In this document: one piece after another, positions 1 to 12,700 of the stretch
How the letters are laid out: the number at the start of each line of letters is the position of its first letter
Numbering within the stretch: the first letter of the stretch is position 1
Source: Albula goreensis
Lineage: Eukaryota > Chordata > Actinopteri > Albuliformes > Albulidae
Assembly (NCBI GenBank): GCA_022829145.1
Contig: CM040746.1
Coordinates: forward strand, 14,055,290-14,119,289
DNA: 64,000 nt
Direction of reading: 5' to 3'
Program-made: the position numbers and the translations under genes
Notes under the pieces: model-generated
The model's database searches: none
What the model was told of the DNA's origin: nothing
The model's input: only the letters and a program-made list of their open reading frames with translations

Positions 1-362
1 TGTCCTCACCACAACTCTGCTGTTCTGTGTGACTGTCTGTCTGCTGTGAGCGTGTGTGCGTGCACAACCCTGCTGTTCTGCATACTGAGTGACTGTCAGC
101 TGCAACTGTGTGTTCACATGAGTTGTGAACATGGGTACACTAATATAAATGTGTATGTTTTTATTTGTATGTCTGAATGCGCATTTTTGTGCATTAATGT
201 GTATTACATATACTAGTAAGTCCACAGGAATCATATGCATCCATCCATCCATCAGGCTGCCCTTGTTTAAGTGACTCTTCACCTGTGACCTCAGTGATCA
301 TCCTCTTTATCCATGAGTCAGTGACTTTTGACACAGTCAAGTATCTGTTCTTTCCTTGGCAG

Positions 363-426
363 ACCATCCAAACCAAAAAAAGAAACTCCATCTTCCACAG
401 ACTCTCAAAACGGCTGTTTCACAAGG
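363..426 (+). other. Possible orphan coding exon (64 bp, basic peptide)
   Basis: A pyrimidine-rich acceptor (ttctttccttggcag) ends at 362 and a good donor (AAGG|gtgagt) begins at 427. The frame starting at 363 is open for 21 codons plus one base and encodes a very basic segment containing RNSIFHRLSKRLFHK. I do not recognise the protein and see no partner exon nearby. It could be a real exon of a gene lying mostly to the left of the window, or a chance pair of splice signals. The shortness and isolation argue for caution. Confidence 0.2.
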
Positions 427-1934
427 GTGAGTCCTTGGCTCAGTTCTCCTCTCACTAAACAAGAACACAGAGGCCATCACTGTCTGCTGTTTGTGTTCAT
501 ACTGTCATTGTGCACATAACCATCCAGACAATTGCATTTTTTCCACATTCTCCCTTCATTCCTGCAAGACATATGTTCCTGGAAGAGTCACGTGTAATAC
601 AACTTCTGTATCAGGCCCACTGAATCTTTGAATAAAATCTCCACTTCCTGTAACACACCATTTAGAGTTCTGTGCCTCACCATGTCCCAGGACACAAGCA
701 AGGTTGGACTGGCCTTCTGCTACTTAACAGTAAACAACAGAGGAGTCCCTCTGACAGCAGAGAATTTGAGCTCAAATGATCCATGTTCTTAAAAATGATC
801 ATGGAATCTATCCTGGAGTAATCAGCTCATTGATTTTGCCATCTAGATGGTTGTTGAGAGGCCTATCTTACTATGTCCAACCAAACACCTCCAATGAACA
901 TCATTTTCCACTACCGATCCCAGGATGCCCTTTACGAGATGCCCTGTCTCTGTTAAACCTCAGCACTCCTCATTAAAAAGAGAGAGAAAAGAGAAAATGG
1001 CTTTCCAGACACATTCTAAAGTATTCATGAGACATTATTCTCATCTCTGTGGACGAGAGGCCTTCACATTCTCCCATCATCCACCTGCCTCTCTGAGCCT
1101 CTGTTAACTCATACCGCAAAGTGCCATCACTCAAGCATTCTGACATGCAATTACTGCCCTGCTGCTTCCTTAGACACACCCTAGACCTGCAGGTCCACTC
1201 TCACAAGATACAGCACATTACATAACCTCATCTTCACACCCACCATCCGAGCACACCCACTCTTCAACCCTCTTATAGGCTCTCATTCTCATTTTCCTCA
1301 ATAAAAATGTAACCCTGCCATACATATACACTGCATTACCTCCACTGTGTTTGGAGCAGAAGATTATCACTTCTCTCCTGGAAAGCTTAATGTCTATTGC
1401 TAGTGTTCCAAACAAAAGCGCAGGTATTCCATTTACACGTTTGTTCTTAGGTATTCTGATTGTGCATATAGTATAATACATTGAGTACGGTACCATAAAT
1501 GTGACACATAATGCATGGGTTCCCACAGTCAGAGAACTGTTAAGACAGTTTGACAACACAGGTACTCCCTTGCAAATACACCACAGAGCCGCTGGTCCTG
1601 ACAAACGGCTAATGGAGGAGATTTAACACTGCATGATATCATTGCTTCTAATATAATGGTGTGCCATTCGTTAGCATGAGAGAAGCAGAAGCCATAACAA
1701 ATACAGAACATTGCAGGATGACAAATTGCCCCAAAAGAACTAATATGTGAATGACTGGCTTTCCCAAATTTCAATTTTTGAAACAAGGGTTGGAACTGTA
1801 TAATGTTATAAAAGATATAAGGTCATTTAAATTATCATGTAGGATATGCTACATCTCAGGAAAAGTATATGTGAATGAGCCTTGTTTGGACCATGTAACA
1901 TTGTGTTTGTTTGAAACACCAATGCAATATTCCT

Positions 1935-2328
1935 TTGTATTCATTTTCCTGCATGAATTGATTTCGTTTCCAGAAAATATTATGAACATTTCTATTAGAT
2001 TTGTTAAGGCTGTGAGGGAAAGTATTAATATTTCAGAGAATAACTCCATAATACCGCACCAGTGATGCGTATCTATGAAGGATGCATTGCTTTCAACATT
2101 AATCAATATTTTGCCACAAGTCCACAAACACATATGAGCAATGCATTTTGATTCGCATCCTTTGCCATGTCACCAGTGCTCATCCATTATTCTTTTGTAT
2201 TCATTTTCCTGGGCCTATTATGAACATTTCTATTAGAAATTTCTGGTGATGCTGTTTTTTCACATTAATCAATATTTTGCCACAAGTCCACAAACACATA
2301 TGAGCAATGCATTTTGATTCGCACCTGT
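1935..2328. repeat. Local duplication, second copy internally deleted
   Basis: Three blocks occur twice in the same order. The motif tttgtattcattttcctg is at about 1935 and 2194. The motif tattatgaacatttctatta is at about 1979 and 2218. A block of about 65 bp is at 2096-2160 and 2264-2328; it begins cattaatcaatattttgcca and ends ttgattcgca, with near-perfect identity. The first copy spans about 226 bp and the second about 135 bp, so the second has lost internal sequence. No transposase, target-site duplication or coding content is evident. Confidence 0.85.
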
Positions 2329-3847
2329 TTTACTTTGTTCCCTCCTTCCAAAACTACAAGCCTCCAGCCTCTTGTTTAACAATCATTCCATTGTGTTTCA
2401 ATAATCATTTCAATTAATTACAAGACTGTGTGCCAAAAATGATGCTTCTCAGACTATAGACTGACTTTGTAGTACATGAGTGCAGACATTACTTTTGGCT
2501 CAACAAGTCAAATTAAAATTAAGAGGAAAGGACTGCATACTTACTGGGGTCAAAACATATTACTTTCAGAAATTTGTGAGCTTGCCAAAAGAATGGCATT
2601 TTCTTTTCAGCAGATCAGATTTATAGTGTTTTGGAAATGTGACATTTTTTGCATAGATGTTTTATTACCCAATACAATTTTATTTATCAGGAGCCATGCA
2701 CCACAGGGTCCCTGCTAATCCTGCTCCATCTGACCTAGAGACTTGAAACGGCCATAAGATCCCTCCCTTCACAAAGCGCAAATGTGCATCAAGGAACTGT
2801 GAACCCCCTGCACTAATTATTCTACCATGATGTTCTTTAGAAAATGATACTGCTCACGTTTTGCATGCAGGAAATCAATTTTCACTTTTGTCCTCTTCAA
2901 TTCTACTTAACAGAGAGTCTAAACCTGGTCTGTGAACCATTTTAAAATCTCAACTGCAATTAAACTTCCCATGTTTGTTGAATATGTCGACTAAGAGTTG
3001 GGATCTTGGGAATGGTGTGGAAAATGGCATACTGCTGCACCAATAAGCTTCAAAACTACAGCAGACCTTAGAGAGGACAAAATAATTACAAAATGTATGA
3101 TTCTGTTTTTGAAGAATTAAGAACAATTAATGGAAAAAGAAAGCCTCATTAAAACACTGTGCACATGTTTAATTCGCTTAGGTTTCCCGACTGACATTGA
3201 TCTTCCCTGCTGAATATCTATCTCTGTGTTGCTCTGAACATTCACACACCTGTAAATCACTCAATAACATTCAATAGCCACATGCATAATCCAGCCTCAT
3301 CAACACAAAAGCCTTACATGTGTCATGAACACAATCAATTCACATTCAAAAAATATGCATCATTATTAAGATCATCGGTCAGACACTCTTTTGTTTGTAG
3401 ACCTCTACACCTTATGAAAGTGTTTCAGTCATAACACACTATATCTACATTATCTAGAACTCATCCAGTCTGTCATAACTCAGTATTCACCAGATCTCAG
3501 CCCTCTGTATCAGGAGCTTTCAAGGTCGTCGTAAAGAATCAATTATTTAACTCTGCAAGTTTCACTGAGCAGACTGCAGCACATCTTCTGTTCCTGCTTT
3601 CCCCACAGTACCCTTCTCCAACCAAGTTGTGTGCATGAAGGAGTTAAGCAGAAAATAAACACATACACACTGACATGGATACAATAGCTGGTTGTTAACA
3701 GCATAGGGACAAAGGGGGACAAACAGCAAACCTTTGCGTCAATCACAAACGTGAACACCCATGGGCCTCATATTGATCCCCAGTCATGTGTTCTATTTTT
3801 ATTTGATCAATGAAATGGAATTAGTTTTCTGACCACTGCACCAAGCA

Positions 3848-3849
<2 letters not shown>

Positions 3850-3941
<92 letters not shown>

Positions 3942-3953
3942 AACACACACACA
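3850..3953. repeat. (AC)n microsatellite
   Basis: This is an almost pure AC dinucleotide run of about 100 bp, with two AAAC interruptions near its right end. Confidence 0.98.
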
Positions 3954-5081
3954 TTTAAGATTTTATAATGGCAATTTAGTGGAAATGCCCATTAGGGACC
4001 CAAGAAATCTGATATGTCATAAAACGTATAATATCAGATCCAGTGACATACACAAAAATTGCAGTGGTGACCTTTTAAATTGAAATAGATAGTACAGTCC
4101 TATGGCACAGGGAAAAACTGTAAGTTGCTGTGGAGCACTGGAGGTGCTGACAGCATGATGAGACCTATAGTGGTGCAGAGTCAGTAACACTGTCCCTCTC
4201 TGCCATTGCCTGGCATTTTGTTTTACTGCTGTGGTTCTACAATGAACCTCACAACCTTAGCAGCTCAGATGGTCTAAGATTCCAAACTCACGTTTGCAGT
4301 ACTGACTTTCATCTAGTCCTCTACAGACCTATACAGTTACAGTCCTCCTCAGCTCTGCCCTCTCAGCTCAACACAGCCCAAATGAAGTGAAACCGGAAGA
4401 TGGCTAAAATTAGCTCTGTTGCCACTGCACAGCCAGACCTGCTGGGACTGAGTGTGCTCAAAAATTCAAATGAACACACATATATTCAAAACATACACAT
4501 ACACATACAAACTCACCTCAATCAAAAAGCTAATATTACATGTCTACAAATTCTACCCATTTCACAATTTCATTTACTTGCCCAAAATTTTAAGAGGGAT
4601 TTAGTAATAAAAGAGGCAGTAAGACACATAGTGGTGCTTTTTTCATTTGGTGTGCATGGAAATCAAACAGTCAATGAAAATGGTGTTACACCCAATTGAA
4701 GGGATTATTATGGTCAGCTGTTTGAATAATTTGGTAAGTCAGACCTGATGTTGGTCAGCCCTCCCCTGTGTAAATCTCTTTTGTCCTGACAGGAGTTAAG
4801 CTGTAAGTACTCAGGTTCTAGAGTGACACCATTTAACGGCCAAATGACAAATCCGTGAAGACTTGAAGAAAAAAGATGTTGACGCCAGTCAGTTTGGAGA
4901 GGTTTAAAAAGTGATTCCAAAGGGTCTGGGGCTGTACCAAACCACAAGTTTTAGCTTTTACTTTATGTCTTCACTCAGGTATCCTTTTATCTAAAAATGA
5001 TAGAAGACCCTGAAGATAAGATGTTAACATTGACACAAGCAGATGTTCACCTAAACCAGAGCACATACAAGAAAACCTAGT

Positions 5082-5186
<105 letters not shown>

Positions 5187-5914
5187 CCTTGGGGAAATAA
5201 ATGATCACACAGTACAATGATGTAATTTCTATCTCCAGAGGATGATGATGATATCCATTTAGATGAGTTCTCCATTGACCTTTCTGCACACACTGCTGAC
5301 TATATGGGCCTTTATCCTTGTTACACAGGAATACATGGAAACGCAGAGCTGCATAATTTCACAATGGACCACCTTGGCCCTCTGAGTCCAATGGCACTAA
5401 ATCTGGACTGACAAGTGAAGCCTGTCCTACTGCAGATAGAATCCAAGACCACAGAAAACTGCTGAGCACCAGGGAAACAGCATGAGCTAACCTTTTAACT
5501 CGAGTACAGATGCTGAACACACATGACCTCCCAGAAAAAGAACCTCAGCTGTTGATAAAAGGAAGGAAACTGAAACAGTATTGATTTAAAAGTGTACAGA
5601 CTAGCTAGGTGCATTGAAATATTTCATTTTGCAGATCACAAAAATTCTCAGCACAATGATGTCCTCACCTTTGATTCATCATTCTTCAACAGAATCCACA
5701 TAACCTTTATTTTTGGCTTAAGAGGCACATCTAATCATTACTGTGCTAAATAAAATGTAGTCTTGAGAAACACTGAGCAGACTGTAACCAGTCTTCACAG
5801 TTGGATACTTGTTTGACAAAAGCATGCAAAACATATTCAATATCTAAGATTACATATAAAAAAAGTAGGTATCTTGTAATGGAAGCATTGTCAGCCATGC
5901 ATCATCTCTCTCAC

Positions 5915-5985
5915 CTGTCAGTGCTCTTGATGCTTCCTCTCCCCACCTGGACGAATGCACAAAAGATCCACCTGTGGGTGGTCAC
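5915..5985 (-). other. Possible orphan exon on minus strand (71 bp)
   Basis: On the minus strand a strong acceptor (cttgttttttgttttcag) ends at 5986 and a strong donor (CTGACAG|gtgaga) follows 5915. One frame is open throughout and includes THRWIFCAFVQVGRGSIK. I do not recognise the peptide and found no phase-compatible neighbour. The orientation fits a hypothetical leftward gene starting near 18 kb. It may equally be a pseudo-exon. Confidence 0.18.
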
Positions 5986-6682
5986 CTGAAAACAAAAAAC
6001 AAGTGCAGTCACACCCACTTCCACCCTACTGTCTCACCACATCAGCTTTCTCATGACATATGACAGTTACAGCTTAATTCTATAACTTCAGTGGAACCTG
6101 CCAGACAATGCAATCCTTACTATGCAGACCACAGACAAACAGGCACTGGAAGAGTAGCATACACGTCAAAGAGAGAAGGATTTCAATGGTGTAGGAGATA
6201 CAAGGAATATACAGGATACATCATGCCATTTAATTAGTTAGACATCAGTCTGATTCAGAAAATGTAATTTGTATTACTCATCCTCAACTGCTTCCCATAA
6301 TTAAGATTTGGCTCATACAGACAAAACACAATGGGTCTGTGAAGCAAAGCAACATCTGCCATGAGATTATTTCCATGACAGTAAAGGACATGCTAAGCTT
6401 GCAGACGGGTGTGCACACCATCCCTCATCAACTCTGAAGCTTCTATCTTCTCTTGCATCTAAAAACAACATTGTGAAACACTCAAGTCTCAGCTTGGCTC
6501 TGTGATTTTCTGTTCTTATGTAGCTAATTAACTCTCATGCCTCTCACTAAAGCCTCTGTCCTCCTCCCTAGCTATCTATGAGACCTTGAAGTCTTAAGGT
6601 CTACAATTACTGACTATATCTTCAGTTCAGACCACAAGTTTTCAGTCACATCCATAATAGCAAGTTAGACACTGAAATAGTG

Positions 6683-6706
6683 TTTTTTTTTTTTTTTTTT
6701 TTTTTT
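6683..6706. repeat. Poly(T) tract
   Basis: This is an uninterrupted run of 24 T. It could be the tail of a minus-strand retroposed element, but no SINE body with box A and box B is recognisable to its right. Confidence 0.9.
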
Positions 6707-9700
6707 ACTTTTTGATTATTGATGAGGTAATAGCAGTACAGCTTATCTGGAACAGCCTTCTGGATCTGCCTGTGATTTCAGTCTCAGATTTAGTATGATC
6801 TTTATGGAGAAGAAATTGGCAGAACTTCCGAACTATTAAAATGGCCTCTGCTAAAGAAATTGAGTGATATCTTTTGGAAAAAATGAGTAAGTTCTCCAGA
6901 CGCATAACCATATTTGGTGTAATCCTTCTCAGAACACTGACATGTCTTTTAAGGTCATGTAAAACATGTAGTTAAGGGAGATTTAGGGGCAATACCTGCC
7001 ATCTTACTGGGTAGAACTGGCCTTTGGTTCACTTAAGCCATCTAGAAAATCACATTATAAACACACATTTTAGCTGACAAAAATGCTGTTATGATTGGAA
7101 TCTAATGGCAGAACTAGCCAGCATGTGCGTAGTGCAATACTTCTACTACAAAGTCTTTTTCCAAGACTTACTGACAACATTGCAAGTTGCATTGTCCATA
7201 GGATTTCATTCAGTATGTACAAAGACACAAAAACTGGGGTTAAAAGCTGATAAAGACAATGCTGTTCACAGTTAACAAAAATGCTAATTTATAAAACTGT
7301 AACTTTGTGAAAACCTTTTCTCATGATAAATCCTGAAAGCATTTGTACAAAGTATAACCACTTTGCCATATTTCAGCGAAAGAACAATCGCTAGTCCTTC
7401 ATAAAACAATGACCCTGTCTTCTGTGTAGGTTGGCTCCAACACATCCATGCTTGATGGTGACTACAGCCAGAGAAACACTGTGCCAAAGGTTAGCTCTAA
7501 GGTAATGCCACTGCCCTGAGAGGCATGTGATGTAGCACTGCCACATGGCCTTAGATCCCATACCTTGCATAACTGCCAGCCCTCATGCACCCCCTATGCA
7601 TGCAAAAACTGGGAAGAATTACACATCTACTGAGTGACCTCATGTTCCTCATCTGATGGAAAGAGAATATTGCTTTTTTTGTGTATTTAATCAGTTATGA
7701 TCAATATCACTACATCTCTGGTGGGTTTTACATGATTTTACAACAAAAAATCATAATTCCCTGAAACAAAAAGCATTAATCTCTTGTGACTGTTAGAGAT
7801 CTACGGATCATCACAGATGTGCATTACACATGCAGGGAGATCTATATACAGCACTAATGGACCACAGCATGGGATTAACTTTTTCTAATGGTCAGGGGAG
7901 GTGGTTCTTTACAGTTTACTCTTAAGTAGAACAAAGAAATTAGCAATACTGCACTTCAACACAGCAGAGGTTGTAGGTTACAGGTTACACCATATTCTCA
8001 GGTTGTGCAGGGTTGCATATCCATGGAGCTGAGTAAATGAGTGACCAGCAGTCAGTTATCCATTCAGGATGATTCAAATACAACAGCAGGTCATTAGATT
8101 AAAGGTCAAATCAGGCTGCTGGGAGGATGCATTACAAACTTAAATCAAGTCCCACTGTTCAGACTTTTTACACCGTCCATAATTCAATCACCTGACTATA
8201 TGACTTGTAGAGATACTGTAACAAAGCAGTTAAAGGTGGTGAATTTGCTACAAATCATGTATACCTGCACTGAGTTTAGGACCTTGAATTTTTTGTTTTG
8301 CATGAACAAGATCAAACGCAGAGATGAGAATATTGGATTCTTAACATTTTCCAGCATGTCGTCATTAATTGCTTACATTGATCCATCTTCAGATGCTTGC
8401 TTACATGGTCTGGAAAGTTGGAGCAGTTAGTCCGCAGGAGGTCAGTTCAATGATCTTTGGATTGGGCAGAAGTGAGAATGGACAATAGGAAGTGGCACTC
8501 ACACATAATCAAGATCCATGAACCACTTTCACTTCAGATGCCACCATTCAACCTCAGGGTAACTAATATGTTTCAACCTTAAATTAATCCAAGTTTACAT
8601 TTGTTGAGGAACCTGCAGGATACACAGAAAGTAGGACACACAAACTGCTTTTAGGGAAAGCTTCTGTATGGCATAGGGAAAACTTGTACTGGATATCTGG
8701 CAGGTTGGACCTCAGCTGGGAGCAGCAGATGGCTGGATGAGCTTTGAAGGGCACACCTGGGGGCTTGCACTCTCTTCAACAGAGGATGTTTCTGCCATGG
8801 GAAGGGCTTGCAACTGGGACTGAAATTTCTGAATAAAACGGAGATTGCATGGTGATTATGAGCATGAATTTGAAGAGCTGCTGAAGTGTCCTTCCTTGAT
8901 TTTTTCCAAATGAGTGAGGGAATGAAAAACAGGGACTGCATCAGTGATTTCCTCTCAGGACCTCCACCTCTGCAGGAAACGTTTTCTCTGCCTGGCCTGA
9001 ATACCGTGCGGCAGGACAGATAGTCCACATTACTAATCCATAAAGTGCTAATTACAGCGCTGCTCCTCTGGGTCTGGGGAGCCCTGCAGGGAACTCTAGT
9101 GGGTCAGATTAAGGGTTGATGGGACCCTTGAACCTTTTCTCAGGGACCCCTGCTCTCAATCTTATTTTTACTCAGTGCTCGAGTTGGGTTGGTGGGGAAG
9201 GTGTATCATCCTGAAAACGTCATTCACACAGCTGGCAGAAATGCACCCAAGAATGCCGCTGAGGAAATACAGAGCACTAGACACCATTTAGCTAATCAGG
9301 GCAGAGCTTCAATTGGGAGAGAGACAGAACTCCGATTACAGCCATTTTGATGGAATGAATGAAAGCTCAGTTCACACTGAGGGAACTTCTACTTGCAATG
9401 ACCACCAACAGTATAGCCTACCATTTTCCACAACTGTACTTCAGCTTAGAGACGAGATCAAACATACCACTTTTTCAGGATCTACACATATAATAACTAT
9501 CTACACAATTGCCTTTCAAACAAAGACCAGAAGCAGAGATTAGTATGAGTTCTTAAAGAGTGCAGCTATGACACAAACCCTACCTGGCATAATTTGCTCA
9601 CTATGCTTTTCTCTGAATGAATCAGAGTACCAATTACAACCAATTATCCACTATGTCATTAATACAACGTGGATTATCAGCCAACAGCTAGGAACTGAGG

Positions 9701-12700
9701 ACTTCAAAGTGCTGTTCTGTGTGGCCTACACCAAAACATATCACAGCTCTGCAGTGGCTTTTTATACTTCTTAGGATGTTAGCTTGTTTCAGATTTTGTT
9801 TGTCTTAAAAGCAGGGAGACCAAGGCCATGCATCTCTTGGTGCCCTTTAACAAACATAATAACAGAATAGCCTGATGCTGGACAAGAGTAGTTTATTTTG
9901 AGAGGAGAGCCAGGTCAGATGCTAACGGATACAGCGCAGCAAAGGTTCGCAAGCTATTTATGGGAGTGGAGCTAAGAATAGGGGGTAGTTTCTTCTTTTA
10001 GATGAAGTACAATTAATGAGCTAAGGAAAGCTGTGCTGATGGGTTCACCCATGTGAGTCACCTCTATGGGGGCAGGCATTAGTGTCAAGCGCCCTCAGTC
10101 CACATGAGGCCAAGGCAGCAGGGCTGCTGAAGGCACTCTCCCACTCTCACTAACTTGTTACGTGTTGCTGTCACAGCAACATTGTACAAGAAGCCCCGTT
10201 GCCATAGCAATTATCAGAATACGTTTGCCACACAGCTCCCATATCATTGATCAATGAATTCGAAATCTGAAAAAATGCTGTGTCTGCGATTTCCAGGGAT
10301 GTGTTTTTTCACACCTCTATAGTAGGCGGGCGTGTACCATAGCCTGCTATGTTACTGCTGAGAGCTGTATTCTCCAAACTGCCTTACAAGACTAATTAGT
10401 GAGAGTTTTATGTGAACACACTATTTTATGCCCCTCAGTATTTCCTCACTCTGGGAAATATGATCGAACACAGACAGATTTCAGCGGTGAGCCATTTCAA
10501 CCATTTCATCCTATAGCAACCTGCAAAGGTTATTTCTCCAACTCTAATTCAGACAGTACAAAAGGCTGTGATTGAGATTACAGTGGCCATGTATTTCAAA
10601 TAAGTAAAATAAGTGCTGATGTTGACTGTGGCCATGAACTATGAGTCACTTCTCTTTTGTCAGAAATGCCTTTCACATCAGACTCTGATGGAGGCCTGTT
10701 ATGCGATGCAGTCTGAACCTTTCTGGTTGTACCAAACATAGGGACCCCCACAGGACTGTGCTGAGGGATACTTACAACTGCATTATGAAATATGCCTTAA
10801 GAATAACATTGTCCGTGCATTGTCTCAAAACTGAAATTTTACATGACATTAACATGCTTTGTGAAGTTTGCTGATAACAAATATTTTATATTAAATTTAT
10901 GCACAGGCTGCAAGTTGCATGCACTCTCCCTTTATTAAAACAATACAGTACATGCCATTTTAATGGCCTGTTATGATAATGGACCATTATGATAATGCCT
11001 TTTATAATGGCCCCGCTAAAAGAGAATGAATTGGATTGCCAGGTATAGGAAGTTCTACCCATCCCAGCCTGACTGCCTGGATATGGACATGGCTATCTGG
11101 ACACTTAGCTGAGAGGGAGTGAAAGCAGAGTCTAACTGGGTTTTACTGTTTCACCAAAATCTACAATGAACAATTCTTAATAAGACTAGATGAGGCAGTA
11201 TTTACACACTGCTGCTGAATATACTGTACATTCCACCCCGCACCCAAGTGACTGCTTTCAGATTGCCATCATCATGCACAAACTGCATATGCATTCAGAC
11301 AGCACTGAGACATGCAATTATGTTATCAGTGCTGACTACCCTGCTGCCAATATTAAAAACATTTTTTGTGGATCATTCAGATGCCTGTTCAGAAAGCAAG
11401 TGGGGCCTCTGTGACTTGGTGTTTCCCCAGTTTCCCACATATTCCATGTTCGACTGGTGGGACGGCACCTCTCCTGTTGCTCATTTCTACCTGGAATGTT
11501 TCAATGTAAATCAACAGAGAGAGGGGTTTGTCTCAGATAATCAATGTTGTTCCCACTGGAGGCGCTCTTTTAATGCAGCACTTCCTTCGGCTTGTAGTGA
11601 AAATCATTAATCCAGCCTCTGAACCTTGCTCAAATTTATCACTCTCATCCCATCACTTCAGACCACAAACATCCCAGGTCTGTGACAGCCATGTTTGAGA
11701 TGCTATTAAACAACTCCGTTCAAATCTGCCAGCTCTTCTAGGAGGACTCACATGCACAACAACAGTAAATGAACTGGGTGTCAGTAACTCTATATATCAT
11801 ATAGCCTACATTTGAGTTGGGCAGCATCTCAGCTACTCCGCCAAACTAAATCGCACAGAGGATTTGACATAGACTCACAGGCCTTTTCCTCCATGTGCAA
11901 ACCATAATGCTAGTTAGTGCAGCTACTATTATCACATTATCTATGACATTTTAAAGCCTATTCACCTTGTCAACCTCTCATACCTTTAGTGTAGCTTCAC
12001 TCTCTTAAAAGCTACTGTCACACATAAAGGTGCTTGGTGAAGATGAATGTAACGCTGAACATATCGAAATGATGAATGTGAATATCCAGTAGACATGCAT
12101 TTCAATGGATGAAATTCTGCCAGAGACAGCAGTGTGTGGGTGTTCCTTTCATAAAGACCTCCCACCACCAAAACAAGGTAACTTAAGACGTTCTAAGGGA
12201 ATCCGTATACCGTAACTTTAAAGGAGCACAGACTGAGGGAGATTTTTCCTTACAAACCTCGGTAAGAAATCCCAGGTTTGAGGCTGATAAACACAGATTA
12301 TCTCCTCCTTGTTGGGCAGGCTCGGAGCAGATCTACTTTATACCACACAACCTGACAGATTATGCATTTTTCATGGGCTTAGACCCAACCACTGCATTCA
12401 CAACAAAGAACCTTCTGTTCACATAAGTTTGTCATCACTTTCACCATTGAATTAAATAAGAGGCTATGCAAGCTTGTAATAAATCCAAGGCTAAAGCACC
12501 ACTTTCAAGAAAGAACACAGAATGACAGAACACATTTCACATTTCGGAAGACCATAACCATTTTTCAGGCTTTCAGAGCTTCTTTTGTTTGTGCAAGCTG
12601 TCACAGAATAAAGTGATGAGGTTTTGCTTGGATGAATACATACATCCGAGTTCCGTTCTAACTGACCGGTCGTATCTCAAAATGGATGTAAGTCAGACGT

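Noticed and set aside
8651..9028. 125-codon minus-strand open frame
   Set aside because: It has no domain or family signature and reads like translated non-coding DNA. Kept only as a possible regulatory block.
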